A stretch of DNA of 64,000 bases from Betaproteobacteria bacterium (GCA_016192825.1 JACPTK010000091.1:1-64000); one strand, 5' to 3'; numbered from the stretch's first letter, positions 1 through 9,702 are shown. Numbers and translations: made by a program. The notes: generated by a model not told the origin, from the sequence alone.

Positions 1-134
1 GCTGTCACTATGAGCGCGCGCACTGCGGCGGCGATTGCTTGCATGAGAGCCGGATGCGGGAAACCTGCACGTCCGGTTCGACGAGGGGGGAGGGGTAGTG
101 TTACTTTGTGACACTACTTCCTCCTCTACTCTAC
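1..134 (+). mobile_element. 3' end of a group II intron (domain V about 47-80, domain VI about 84-134); body lies upstream of the window
   Basis: GAGCCGGATGCGGGAAACCTGCACGTCCGGTTCG folds as a 34-nt domain V-like hairpin; followed by GGGGGAGGGGTAGTG...CACTACTTCCTCCTC (domain VI-like stem) and a CTCTAC end. Confidence 0.7.
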
Positions 135-150
135 CGGCTATTTTCCGGTT

Positions 151-666
151 TCAGGACTTGAGTTTGGCGGCCTGCAGGCGCCGCATCAGTTGCTGCACCG
201 CGTCGTTGCGCATGTCGCGGTAGAGCAACGCCTCCTCCGATTCCTTGGACAGTGCCCGCTCGTCGCTGAAGGAGTAATCGCGCTTCAGCACGATCTCGCT
301 CGCCGGGATGTGCTCGCGGTTCCTGCTGTCGGTGAGCCGGTAGAGGACGCGGTATCGCAGCTGGTACTCGCTCACGCGCCCGCCGCCGCTCAGCGACAGG
401 ATCTGCTTGTCCTGCAGCTCGTTCATGATCTGCAGGATGACCTCCGCCTGCTCCGGGCGCTCGGTGATGCGGGTGCTGCTGCCGGAGCGAACGGCGCGCT
501 TGAGCTGGGTGGCGAGCTGCGACGTCGGCGCCGCCTGCACGTAGAGGGAACCGAACGGCAGGGGCGCTGTGCCGCGGAGCTGGAAGCCGCAGGCGGCGAG
601 CACAAGCGTCGCCGCCAGAGGGATGAGGGATGAAGGATGAGGGATGAGGGAAAACCAACGAGCCAC
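151..666 (-). CDS. lptE: LPS-assembly lipoprotein LptE
   Basis: Signal peptide with lipobox LVLAACG, LptE-like FQLRG start; adjacent to leuS. Confidence 0.85.
   Translation of the reverse strand: MARWFSLIPHPSSLIPLAATLVLAACGFQLRGTAPLPFGSLYVQAAPTSQLATQLKRAVRSGSSTRITERPEQAEVILQIMNELQDKQILSLSGGGRVSEYQLRYRVLYRLTDSRNREHIPASEIVLKRDYSFSDERALSKESEEALLYRDMRNDAVQQLMRRLQAAKLKS
618..650. repeat. 7-bp-period array (gggatga units) inside the lptE signal-peptide coding region
   Basis: gagggatgagggatgaaggatgagggatgaggg. Confidence 0.8.
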
Positions 667-697
667 GCCTGTTACCTTTGGATTCCGTTTGCTCGCT

Positions 698-3529
698 TCA
701 AACTACCACATTCACCAATCGGCCGGGGACGACGACGATCTTCTTGATGGGCTGGCCGCTGACGTGCCGCTGCACCGCCGGGTCGGCGAGCACGATGTTC
801 TCGATCGCCTTCGAGTCGGCGTCGCGCGGCACGCGCACGTCGCCGCGCTTCTTTCCGTTCACCTGCACCACCAGCTCGATTTCGTCCTCGATCAGGGCCG
901 CGGCGTCGGGCTCCGGCCAGTCCGCGGCGAGGACGTCCTCGCCGAACTTCAACTCGCGCCACAAGGTGTGCGAGATATGCGGCGTGATGGGCGAGAGCAG
1001 CCTCAGCAGGATGCTCAAGCCTTCGTGCAGCACGGCGCGTCTCAGGGGCCCGTCGCCCGGTGTGCGCTCGAGCGCGTTCAGGATCTTCATCGCCGCGGAG
1101 GCGACTGTGTTGAACTGGTTGCGGCCGATGTCGTAATTGGCCTGTTTCAGCACGCCGTGCACTTCGCGCCGCACGCCCGCCAGCTCCTTCGGGAGCGCCG
1201 TGCCGGGACGCGGACTGGACGGCGCCGTGCCGGTCTTGCCGAATTCCCAGGCGAAGCTCCACAGCCGCCTCAGGTAGCGCGCCGCGCCCTCGACGCCGGC
1301 ATCGCTCCACACCAGCGTATCTTCCGGGGGCGAGGTGAACATCATGAAGAAGCGGGCAATGTCCGCGCCGTAGTGGTCGATCAGCTCCTGCGGGTCCACG
1401 CCGTTGTTCTTGGATTTCGACATGGTGCCGATGCCGCCGGCCTCGACCGGCTTGCCGTCGCTCGTCAGGACGGCGCTTCCGTCCGCCTTTGCTTCGATTT
1501 CAACCGGGTTGTAATAGGTGATGCGGCCGCTTTCCGCCTTGCGGAAGTAGATGTCGTTCAGCACCATGCCCTGCGTCAGCAAATGGGTGAACGGCTCGTC
1601 GAGCTTGACCAGGCCGAGATCGCGCATCGCCTTGGTCCAGAAGCGCGAATACAGGAGATGCAGGATGGCGTGCTCGATGCCGCCGATGTACTGGTCCACC
1701 GGCAGCCAGTAGGCCACGCGCTCGTCCACCATCGCCGTGCCATTGTCCGGACAGGCGTAGCGGAGGTAGTACCAGGACGAGTCCACGAAGGTGTCCATGG
1801 TGTCCGTCTCGCGTTTCGCCGGCTTGCCGCACCTCGGGCAGGTGCAGTTCACGAAATCCGCGCGCTTCGCGAGCGGATTACCCGTGCCGTCGGGAACGCA
1901 GTCCTCGGGAAGCACCACCGGGAGGTCCCGGTCCGGCACCGGCACGTCGCCGCAGCCGCCGCAGTGGATGAGGGGGATCGGCGTACCCCAGCAGCGCTGG
2001 CGCGAGATGCCCCAATCGCGCAGCCGCCACAGCACCTGCTTGTCACCGAGGCCTTTCGCTTTCAGGTCGGCGGCGATGGCGTCAACGGCCTCGTGATATC
2101 CGAGGCCGTCGTATTTTCCCGAATTGACGCAAATTCCGTCTTTGCCTTCATACCAGGATTGCCAATGATCGGTCGTGAATGCGTCGGCGCCGGCAGTCCG
2201 GGCATCGATCACGTGCTCGATCGGCAGGCCGTACTTCTTCGCGAAGTGGAAGTCCCTTTCGTCATGGGCGGGAACGCCCATCACGGCGCCCTCGCCGTAG
2301 CCCATCAGGACGTAGTTGCCGACCCACACCGGCACCGCCTTGCCGGTGAGCGGGTGGGTGACGGATAACCCGGTCGGCATGCCTTTCTTTTCGATGGTGG
2401 CGAGGTCGGCTTCCATCACCGGACCGCGCTTGCACTCCTCGACGAACGCGGCGAGCTTCGCGTCACCCTTCGCCGCCTGCGCCGCGAGCGGGTGCTCGGC
2501 CGCCACCGCGCAGAAGGTCACGCCCATGATGGTGTCGGCACGGGTGGTGAATACCCACAGCAGGCCTTTTTCCGGCGTCTGTGCTTCGGGTGCGCCACCC
2601 TCACCCCCGGCCCCTCTCGATCCCTCACCCCCGCCCCTCCATCCCTCACTCCCGACCTCTCTCCCAGGGGGAGAGAGGAGGCTCGAGCCCCCCTTCTCCT
2701 CTTGGGAGAAGGGCGGGGATGAGGGGATCGAGAGGGGAGGCTCGAGATTCCCTTCTCCCTCTGGGAGAAGGGCATGGGATGGGGGCTGGGGCGAAGGGAG
2801 ATTCGAGCCTGCGGGTAGCTCGTATGGAAAAGCGAAGCGCACGCCGAAGCTTTTCCCTATCCAGTTGGCCTGCATCGTCTTCACGCGCTGCGGCCAGCCC
2901 GGAAGCGAGTCGAGCGCGGCGAGCAGGTCGTCGGCGTAGCGGGTGATCGCCATGTAGTACATGGGGATCTCGCGCTTCTGCACCGTTGCGCCGGTGCGCC
3001 AGCCGCGCCCGTCGATCACCTGCTCGTTGGCGAGCACGGTCTGGTCCACCGGGTCCCAGTTCACCACCCCGGTTTTCTTGTAGACGAGGCCCTTCCCGAG
3101 CATTCTCAGGAACAGCCACTGGTTCCAGCGGTAGTAATCGGGCCTGCAGGTGGCGAGCTCGCGGCTCCAGTCGATGGCGAGGCCGAGCGACTGGAGCTGC
3201 TTCTTCATGTAGGCGATGTTGTCGTAGGTCCACTTCGCCGGCGGCACGCCGTTCGCCATCGCCGCGTTCTCGGCGGGCAGCCCGAACGCGTCCCAGCCCA
3301 TCGGCTGCAGGACGTTGCAGCCCTTCATCCGGTGGTAGCGGGTGAGAACGTCGCCGATGGTGTAATTGCGCACGTGCCCCATGTGCAGCTTCCCGGAGGG
3401 GTAGGGGAACATCGAGAGGCAGTAGTACTTGGGCTTGCCGGGCGCTTCGGTCGCGCGGAAGGCGCCGGCGCGCTCCCAGTGCTGCTGGGCCTCGCGCTCG
3501 ATCACGTGCGGGTTGTATTTCTGCTGCAT
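698..3529 (-). CDS. leuS: Leucyl-tRNA synthetase
   Basis: [20 protein letters not shown] (HIGH region), CP1 editing [26 protein letters not shown] (KMSKS). Confidence 0.95.
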   Translation of the reverse strand: MQQKYNPHVIEREAQQHWERAGAFRATEAPGKPKYYCLSMFPYPSGKLHMGHVRNYTIGDVLTRYHRMKGCNVLQPMGWDAFGLPAENAAMANGVPPAKWTYDNIAYMKKQLQSLGLAIDWSRELATCRPDYYRWNQWLFLRMLGKGLVYKKTGVVNWDPVDQTVLANEQVIDGRGWRTGATVQKREIPMYYMAITRYADDLLAALDSLPGWPQRVKTMQANWIGKSFGVRFAFPYELPAGSNLPSPQPPSHALLPEGEGNLEPPLSIPSSPPFSQEEKGGSSLLSPPGREVGSEGWRGGGEGSRGAGGEGGAPEAQTPEKGLLWVFTTRADTIMGVTFCAVAAEHPLAAQAAKGDAKLAAFVEECKRGPVMEADLATIEKKGMPTGLSVTHPLTGKAVPVWVGNYVLMGYGEGAVMGVPAHDERDFHFAKKYGLPIEHVIDARTAGADAFTTDHWQSWYEGKDGICVNSGKYDGLGYHEAVDAIAADLKAKGLGDKQVLWRLRDWGISRQRCWGTPIPLIHCGGCGDVPVPDRDLPVVLPEDCVPDGTGNPLAKRADFVNCTCPRCGKPAKRETDTMDTFVDSSWYYLRYACPDNGTAMVDERVAYWLPVDQYIGGIEHAILHLLYSRFWTKAMRDLGLVKLDEPFTHLLTQGMVLNDIYFRKAESGRITYYNPVEIEAKADGSAVLTSDGKPVEAGGIGTMSKSKNNGVDPQELIDHYGADIARFFMMFTSPPEDTLVWSDAGVEGAARYLRRLWSFAWEFGKTGTAPSSPRPGTALPKELAGVRREVHGVLKQANYDIGRNQFNTVASAAMKILNALERTPGDGPLRRAVLHEGLSILLRLLSPITPHISHTLWRELKFGEDVLAADWPEPDAAALIEDEIELVVQVNGKKRGDVRVPRDADSKAIENIVLADPAVQRHVSGQPIKKIVVVPGRLVNVVV
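2580..2815. repeat. Palindromic repeat cluster inserted in frame in leuS
   Basis: Three hairpins (cctctctcccagggggagagagg, cccttctcctcttgggagaaggg, cccttctccctctgggagaaggg) separated by ggctcgag/attcgagcc spacers; encodes a low-complexity P/G/E/S-rich segment foreign to LeuRS. Confidence 0.85.
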
Positions 3530-3676
3530 GGACGCGTGAACAAAGGCAGGATTATAGCCGCAAAGAAAACGGCGGGACGGCCGCCGCCGTCTCGAGGCTG
3601 CAATTCAACGAGCGACACCACCCGCGCCAATTCCAGCTGATTCAACTCGAGCGCGGCGTGCGCCAGGTTTGTACTT

Positions 3677-3704
3677 TATAATCGGCGTGATTCTTCACGC
3701 CGAT
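3677..3704 (+). promoter_or_regulatory. TATAAT box plus perfect 10-bp stem/4-nt loop hairpin immediately before the uvrD ATG
   Basis: tataatcggcgtgattcttcacgccgatcATG. Confidence 0.5.
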
Positions 3705-3705
3705 C

Positions 3706-5991
3706 ATGTCCCCCGATTTTCTCTCCGGCCTCAACGAACGGCAGCTCGAAGCGGTCACGCTCCCTCACCAGCCGGCGCTGATTCTCGCCGGCGCCGGCAG
3801 CGGCAAGACGCGCGTGCTCACCACGCGCGTCGCGTGGCTGATCCAGACCGGCCAGGTGAGCCCGCACGGGCTGGTCGCCGTCACCTTCACCAACAAGGCG
3901 GCGAAGGAGATGCTGACGCGCATCTCCGCGATGCTGCCGATCAATACCCGCGGCATGTGGGTCGGCACGTTCCACGGCCTCGCCAACCGCATGCTGCGCG
4001 CCCATTTCCGCGAAGCAAACCTGCCGCAGCTGTTCCAGATCCTCGACTCGCAGGACCAGCTCTCGCTCGTCAAGCGGCTGCTGAAGAACCTCAATGTCGA
4101 CCAGGACCGCTTCCCGCCGCGCCAGGTCCAGTGGTTCGTGACGGCCAGCAAGGATGAAGGCTTGCGCGCGTCGCAGGTCGAGACGCACGACGAGTTCACG
4201 CGGCGCATGAAGGAGATCTATTTTGAGTACGACGCCCAGTGCGGCCGGGAGGGTGTCGTGGATTTCGCGGAGCTGCTGCTGCGCTCCTATGAGCTGCTCT
4301 CCGCCCACGACGCCTTGCGGAGCCACTACCGCGCGCGCTTCCGCCACGTCCTGGTGGACGAGTTCCAGGACACCAACCGCCTTCAATACCGCTGGCTGAA
4401 GCTGCTTGCCGGGAGCGATAACGCGATTTTCGCCGTCGGCGACGACGACCAGTCCATCTACCGGTTCCGAGGGGCGTCCGCCGCCAACATGCAGGACCTG
4501 CAACGCGACTTCGCGGTCGAGCGCGTGATCAAGCTCGAGCAGAACTACCGCTCGCACGGGCATATCCTGGACGCGGCGAACGCCCTGATCGGCCACAACC
4601 GCCGCCGGCTCGGCAAGAACCTGTGGACCGCCGAGGCGAAAGGCGAGCCGCTGCGGGTGTTCGAGGCGGCGACCGACCTCGAGGAAGCCGGCTTCATCGT
4701 GGAGGAAGCACGGGCGCTGCGCGCGGAAGGCGTGGCGCTTGCCCACATCGCGGTGCTCTACCGCTCCAACGCGCAGTCGCGGGTGCTGGAGCACGCCCTC
4801 TTCACCGCGGGCGTGCCGTACCGGGTGTACGGGGGGTTGCGCTTCTTCGAGCGCCAGGAGGTGAAGCACGCGCTGGCCTACCTCAGGCTCGTCGCCGGTT
4901 CCGGCGACGACGGGGCGCTCGCGCGCATCATCAACTTCCCCGCGCGCGGCATCGGCGCCCGCAGCCTCGAACAACTGCAGGAAGTGGCGAAGGCGCGCGG
5001 CGGGAGTCTCTGGCAAGCGGCGGTCCTGAAGGCGGAAGACGGAAGGCGGAAGACGGAAGGACAAGGCGGCGAAACCGACAACTCAGCACTCAGCACCCAG
5101 CACTCAGCACTTGGCAAGGGCATTCCCGCCTTCGTCGCGCTCATCGAGCAAATGCGCGAGGCGACGGCCGGCCTGTCCCTGCCGGAAGTAATCGAGCACG
5201 TGATCGGCGCGAGCGGGCTGAAGGCGCACTACCAGGCCGAGCGGGAGGGCGCCGATCGCCTGGAAAACCTCGCCGAGCTGATCAATGCCGCGGCCACCTT
5301 TGTCGCGGAGCGCGACGTGCAGCCGGCCGGCGAGGCCGCGGGCATGGACGAGCCCGACGAATTGACGGCATTTCTCGCGCACGCCGCCCTGGAGGCGGGC
5401 GAGCACCAGGCGGACGCGGGCGCCGACGCGCTGCAGCTCATGACCGCGCATTCGGCGAAGGGGCTGGAATTCCACAGCGTGTTCGTGAGCGGGCTGGAGG
5501 AGGGCCTGTTCCCGCACGAGAACAGCCTCACGGAAGCCGACGGCATCGAGGAGGAACGGCGGCTGATGTACGTGGCGCTCACCCGCGCGCGCCGCCGGCT
5601 TTACCTTTCGTTCGCCCAGAGCCGGATGCTGCACGGCCAGACCCGTTACGGGATCGCCTCGCGCTTTTTCCGGGAAATTCCCGAGAACCTGATGCGCCGC
5701 ATCAACCGAGGTTCCGTGCTCGAAGTTCACCAAACAGGTTCGAGGCAAGCCAGCCGCGAAAGCGGCGCCCCAAGTCTCAACGTTGAAGACGGGATGGCAG
5801 AACTCCGGGCACGGAACCTTAAATCCGCCACGCCGTGGCGGATTGGGCAGAGCGTGGTGCACCCGACCTTCGGCGCCGGCGTCATCGTGAGCGCCGAAGG
5901 GCGCGGCACGGACGCGCGCGTGCAGGTCAACTTCCGGAAGAGCGGAGTGAAGTGGCTGGTGCTGGATTACGCGAAGCTGATCCCCGCCTAG
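3706..5991 (+). CDS. uvrD: UvrD/Rep/PcrA-type ATP-dependent DNA helicase
   Basis: LNERQLEAVTLP, GAGSGKTRVLTTRVAWL, DEFQDTN, GDDDQSIYRFRGA, TAHSAKGLEF, YVALTRARRRLYL. Confidence 0.9.
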   Translation: MSPDFLSGLNERQLEAVTLPHQPALILAGAGSGKTRVLTTRVAWLIQTGQVSPHGLVAVTFTNKAAKEMLTRISAMLPINTRGMWVGTFHGLANRMLRAHFREANLPQLFQILDSQDQLSLVKRLLKNLNVDQDRFPPRQVQWFVTASKDEGLRASQVETHDEFTRRMKEIYFEYDAQCGREGVVDFAELLLRSYELLSAHDALRSHYRARFRHVLVDEFQDTNRLQYRWLKLLAGSDNAIFAVGDDDQSIYRFRGASAANMQDLQRDFAVERVIKLEQNYRSHGHILDAANALIGHNRRRLGKNLWTAEAKGEPLRVFEAATDLEEAGFIVEEARALRAEGVALAHIAVLYRSNAQSRVLEHALFTAGVPYRVYGGLRFFERQEVKHALAYLRLVAGSGDDGALARIINFPARGIGARSLEQLQEVAKARGGSLWQAAVLKAEDGRRKTEGQGGETDNSALSTQHSALGKGIPAFVALIEQMREATAGLSLPEVIEHVIGASGLKAHYQAEREGADRLENLAELINAAATFVAERDVQPAGEAAGMDEPDELTAFLAHAALEAGEHQADAGADALQLMTAHSAKGLEFHSVFVSGLEEGLFPHENSLTEADGIEEERRLMYVALTRARRRLYLSFAQSRMLHGQTRYGIASRFFREIPENLMRRINRGSVLEVHQTGSRQASRESGAPSLNVEDGMAELRARNLKSATPWRIGQSVVHPTFGAGVIVSAEGRGTDARVQVNFRKSGVKWLVLDYAKLIPA
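5030..5112. repeat. Two 7-bp-period arrays inside the helicase CDS
   Basis: ggaagacggaaggcggaagacggaagg and actcagcactcagcacccagcactcagcact, encoding AEDGRRKTEGQGGETDNSALSTQHSAL. Confidence 0.85.
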
Positions 5992-6299
5992 CAGCCTGTC
6001 GGACTTGGCGTTCGGACAGGCTGCTCACAGCAAAACCGCCTGCGCATTTCGAATGACATTCGGGATGACGACCCTTCGTGGCCTCCAACTGGCGCGCGAG
6101 CAGGCTGAAAATAAGGTTTTCACTGCCTTTTTCTTTCGTTTTTGCGCAGGCGGTTTTGCATTAACAAGGCCCTCCACGATCAGCGGAGCCTTCCAATACC
6201 CTGCGGTTTCATGAATTGTCCGAGATTTCCCGGGCAAACGCAGTGGTCTCAAGTCGTTCCATTTAAGGAATTTGTCGGTCTGGGCGCCGACAAATTCCT
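5990..6299. repeat. Composite hairpin element: TGTCGG hairpin A (5990-6025), gcaaaaccgcc...ggcggttttgc inverted repeat, TGTCGG hairpin B (6266-6299)
   Basis: agcagcctgtcggacttggcgttcggacaggctgct; gcaaaaccgcctgcgca...tgcgcaggcggttttgc; aggaatttgtcggtctgggcgccgacaaattcct. Confidence 0.8.
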
Positions 6300-7031
6300 G
6301 ATGAAGATGTCCTTGTAGCTCGCGTAGATCGAGCAGATCAGCACCGGGATCGAGGCCACCAGCAGCGCGATCACCAGCAGCGCCCCGACCGCGCCCAGCG
6401 CCGCGGGCAGCGACAGGGCGAGCCACAGCGCGAGGATCGCAATGCCGTAGACCAGGAACGGCACCGTGTTCCTGAGGCACGCGGCAAAGGAGAGTTTCAT
6501 CGCTGCCACCGGCGCCAGGCCGTCGAACACCACCAGCAGCGGCGCGAACCAGACCAGCATCAGCAGCGGCAGGTAGAGCGCCGCCCCGGCGGCGAGCGCG
6601 ACCGCCATGTTGCGCACCGCCACCCGCAGCGTCTCGATGTCGGCCCCCGGTTTCGACAGCACGGCGGGCAGCATCGAGCCGCCGGCGGCCAGCAGCACGA
6701 TGCCCATCACCATGATGGTGCCGACGAGATAGACGCCGCCGATCGTCACCAGCGGCGCGGCCTGTTGCCTGAAACCCGCGAACAGGTGCTGAATTTCCAG
6801 CGCCTCGCCGTTCTCGAGCGCGCGGCAGCCGATCATCAGCCCCGCAAAGAGCACCGGCGAGAACAGGTTGAACAGCAGGGGCCCCAGCACGGGGATGATG
6901 AACGACACCAGCCACACCAGGGCGAGCAGGAGGGTGAGCGCGATCCAAGTGGCCGGGCCCTTCCGGAACAGGGCGAAACCGTCCACGATCCATTGCCAGC
7001 CCCTGCTGGCTTCGACCACCCGCACTTGCAT
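6249..7031 (-). CDS. BPSS1780-family-like integral membrane protein; C-terminal ~20 aa derive from a hairpin repeat
   Basis: Multiple TM segments; WQWIVDGFALFRKGPATWI start; C-term NLSAPRPTNSLNGTT comes from hairpin 6266-6299. Confidence 0.65.
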   Translation of the reverse strand: MQVRVVEASRGWQWIVDGFALFRKGPATWIALTLLLALVWLVSFIIPVLGPLLFNLFSPVLFAGLMIGCRALENGEALEIQHLFAGFRQQAAPLVTIGGVYLVGTIMVMGIVLLAAGGSMLPAVLSKPGADIETLRVAVRNMAVALAAGAALYLPLLMLVWFAPLLVVFDGLAPVAAMKLSFAACLRNTVPFLVYGIAILALWLALSLPAALGAVGALLVIALLVASIPVLICSIYASYKDIFIRNLSAPRPTNSLNGTT

Positions 7032-7167
7032 GTATTCCTGCCTTTCCGGGGCGTTATCGCATCCGATCCGTTGACGTTACCGCGCCGCGGCATCGGCTCG
7101 TTGAGACGCGCGGCAACGCGGCGCCGTTTCCAATGGCCGCGCGGCTGCATTTGCAGTCGCGTTTGAA

Positions 7168-8118
7168 TTATAGGGTGAGCCGCGGCAGGCCGCCCCCGCG
7201 CGCGACATGGGCCGCCAGTATGTTCCTGAAATGGCCGGGGTCCTTGGCATGGGTCAGCTCGCCCGGGCGCGGCAGGTAGAAGTCGTGGAGCCGCGACACC
7301 CAGAAGCGCAGCGCCCCCGCGCGCAGCATCGCCGGCCACGCGTCGCGCTCGACCGCGGTGAAGGCGCGAACGCGACCGTAGGCTTCGAGGAGCGTCGCGG
7401 CGCGCTCGCTGTCGAGCGCGCCGGAGCCGGTCACGCACCAGTCGTTGACGGCGATCGCGACGTCGTAGAGCAGCGAGTCGGTGCACGCGAAGTAGAAATC
7501 GATCACCCCCGAGATGCGGCCGTTCTGGAACAGCACGTTGTCGCGGAAGTAGTCGGCATGGATCGCGCCCAGCGGGATTCCCCGGTAAGCGCACTGCGAC
7601 TGGAACCGCACCTCCGCCTCGAGCAGTGCCGCGTCCCCGGCGCCAAGGAATGGAACGATCTCGGGCATCACCGTCGTCCACCACTTCAGGCCGCGCGGGT
7701 TGTCCATCCGGGGGGCGTACGACGCGCCGGCCACGTGGATGCCCGCGAGCATCGCGCCGGCCTGGGCGCACTGCCCGGCGGCGGGCGCGGCGACGTCCGT
7801 ACCGGGCAGGAAGCTCACCAGCGCCGCCGGCTTGCCGCTGAGCTCGCCGAGGAAGTCGCCCGCCCGGTTGCGCACCGGCTTGGGGCTCGGCACGCCGTTC
7901 CGCGCCAGGTGGTCCTGCAGGTTGAGGTAGAAGGGCAGCTCGTGCGGTTTGAGCTTCTCGAACAGGGTGAGGACGTAGCGGCCCTGCGAGGTGGTGACGA
8001 AGTAGTTGGTGTTCTCGATCCCCGCGGCTATGCCCTCCAGGTCGATGAGGGAGCCGATGGAGTAGTGCTTGAGCCAGGCGCTGAGTTGTTCGGGGGTGAC
8101 GGTGGTGAAAACGGACAT
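7168..8118 (-). CDS. thrB: Homoserine kinase, ThrB type II (aminoglycoside phosphotransferase fold)
   Basis: MSVFTTVTPEQLSAWLKHY...GIENTNYFVTT...HADYFRDNVLF...GVIDFYFACTDSLLYDVAI. Confidence 0.88.
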   Translation of the reverse strand: MSVFTTVTPEQLSAWLKHYSIGSLIDLEGIAAGIENTNYFVTTSQGRYVLTLFEKLKPHELPFYLNLQDHLARNGVPSPKPVRNRAGDFLGELSGKPAALVSFLPGTDVAAPAAGQCAQAGAMLAGIHVAGASYAPRMDNPRGLKWWTTVMPEIVPFLGAGDAALLEAEVRFQSQCAYRGIPLGAIHADYFRDNVLFQNGRISGVIDFYFACTDSLLYDVAIAVNDWCVTGSGALDSERAATLLEAYGRVRAFTAVERDAWPAMLRAGALRFWVSRLHDFYLPRPGELTHAKDPGHFRNILAAHVARGGGLPRLTL

Positions 8119-8122
8119 GATT

Positions 8123-8203
8123 AGCGATCAGCCATCAGCAGTCAGCCGCCAGCTTAAACCAAGGCGGCTTCGCGACAAACTGGCTGAGCGCTGACAGCTA
8201 GCA
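8123..8203. repeat. 7-bp-period inverted arms upstream of thrB
   Basis: gcgatcagccatcagcagtcagcc ... tggctgagcgctgacagctag. Confidence 0.6.
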
Positions 8204-8403
8204 GTGTGTCGGACTTCGGGTTCCGCACGGGTTTTCGCAGGCCACCGCGATCATGATCTGCGGTGCCGGCGGGCGACACACTGCTGAATGACGGTTCCGG
8301 ACCGGAAAGCATCCCATTACAGCCTGTCGGCTCCGCGCTATCCAGGACCGGTCACCCATGCGTTCACACCGACCTTTCATGGGACCAAGTCCGACAGGCT
8401 GCT
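8200..8403. repeat. Two long-loop members of the TGTCGG hairpin family (8200-8285; 8319-8403)
   Basis: agcagtgtgtcgg...cgacacactgct and cagcctgtcgg...ccgacaggctg with ~60-nt loops; similar to 30285-30455. Confidence 0.75.
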
Positions 8404-8746
8404 AGAAAGTCATGATCACCCACATCGGCGGGCGGAGGCCGCTGTCGTAATTGTCCTGGCGCACGAATGTCCCGTCGCCCCGGTGATCCACGAGGAAGTA
8501 GGGCGCCCCGCGCGCCGGGGTGATCTTGATCATGTAGAGTTTGCCGCCGATGCGGTATTCCTCGACGGTGTCGGTGCCGCGCTTGAGAATGGTCACCTGC
8601 GGCTCCAGCGCCGGATCGAGCTCGTAGCCCGGCGGCGGCGGCGGCGGTTCCGGAACCGGTTGCAGCGCGGGCGGCTTCGCCTGTTGCGCCGCCACCGGCA
8701 GCGCGGCGGCAAGCAGCAGGACGGCCAGAAATGCGCGTGGGCTCAT
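8402..8746 (-). CDS. DUF2782-type small secreted protein
   Basis: Signal peptide MSPRAFLAVLLLAAALPVAAQ; YELDPALEPQVTILKRGTDTVEEYRIGGKLYMIKITP. Confidence 0.7.
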   Translation of the reverse strand: MSPRAFLAVLLLAAALPVAAQQAKPPALQPVPEPPPPPPGYELDPALEPQVTILKRGTDTVEEYRIGGKLYMIKITPARGAPYFLVDHRGDGTFVRQDNYDSGLRPPMWVIMTF

Positions 8747-8813
8747 GTGCTGTTGGACCGTGCCTCTATTATCAAGGTTTCGTGCGGCGAATGAAAGCAG
8801 GACTGGGAATCGA

Positions 8814-8902
8814 GGATTGAGGATCCAGGATTGAGGATTGAGCAAAAACCTCGGGGGCGGCGATTTCCCTCAATCCTGATAGCACAATCCCCAGTCCTAT
8901 AA
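8814..8902. repeat. 7-bp-period arrays (gaggatt / tcaatcc arms)
   Basis: gaggattgaggatccaggattgaggattgag ... ctcaatcctgatagcacaatccccagtcct. Confidence 0.7.
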
Positions 8903-9625
8903 ATTGAGGAGTATTTCACGCTCCGCGTCCGACGGCTCGAAACCGCGCTTTTCGTAATAGCCGAAGATGGCGTCCACCACCGCCTGCGGGTCGTCGTGGA
9001 TCTGGACGAGATCGATGTCGCCGGCGTCGATCATGCCCTCCGCGACCAGCGTGCGGCGGAACCAGTCGAGCAGGCCGCGCCAGTACGCCCCGTGCACCAG
9101 GATGATCGGCACCCTTCGCGTCTTGCCGGTCTGCACCAGCGTGAGCGCCTCCATCAGCTCGTCGAGCGTGCCGAAACCGCCGGGCAGCACCACCCAGGCG
9201 GTCGCGAACTTCACGAACATCACCTTGCGCGCGAAGAAGTGGCGGAAGGTCTGGCTGATGTCCTGGTAGGCGTTCGACTGCTGCTCGTGCGGCAGCTGGA
9301 TGTTGAGCCCGACGCTCGGGCTGCGCCCGAAATAGGCGCCCTTGTTCGCCGCCTCCATGATGCCGGGGCCGCCGCCTGATATCACGCTGAAACCGGCGTC
9401 GGAGAGAAGGCGGGCGGTCTTCTCGGCGAGGAGGTAGTAGGGATGATCGGGCCGCAGGCGGGAGCTGCCGAAGAAGCTCACCGCCGGGCGGATCGCGCTC
9501 AGGCGTTCCGTGGCCTCGACGAATTCTGACATAATGCCGAACACCCGCCAGGACTCGCGCGCCGACCATCTTTTTTCCGCGAGCTCGGGCGAGATCGCGT
9601 TGGCAAGCTTGTTTCTTTCGGTCAT
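8897..9625 (-). CDS. LOG/TIGR00730-family Rossmann-fold protein
   Basis: SFFGSSR...ISGGGPGIMEAANKGA...LPGGFGTLDELMEALTLVQTGK (GGxGTxxE). Confidence 0.85.
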   Translation of the reverse strand: MTERNKLANAISPELAEKRWSARESWRVFGIMSEFVEATERLSAIRPAVSFFGSSRLRPDHPYYLLAEKTARLLSDAGFSVISGGGPGIMEAANKGAYFGRSPSVGLNIQLPHEQQSNAYQDISQTFRHFFARKVMFVKFATAWVVLPGGFGTLDELMEALTLVQTGKTRRVPIILVHGAYWRGLLDWFRRTLVAEGMIDAGDIDLVQIHDDPQAVVDAIFGYYEKRGFEPSDAEREILLNL

Positions 9626-9633
9626 GGAAACTC

Positions 9634-9702
9634 CGTGAATCGTGAATCGATCTGACGCGGTTCGCGGAGTCGTCGAATCACGAATCACGACTCACGAATC
9701 GC
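9634..9702. repeat. 7-bp-period inverted arms between divergent LOG gene and polA
   Basis: gtgaatcgtgaatc ... gaatcacgaatcacgactcacgaatc. Confidence 0.75.

Noticed and set aside
644-2368. 574-aa plus-strand ORF antisense to leuS
   Set aside because: Arg/His/Val-rich shadow ORF in high-GC DNA; the opposite strand encodes unmistakable LeuRS.
3676-5064. 462-aa minus-strand ORF antisense to the uvrD-like gene
   Set aside because: Shadow of strong helicase motifs.
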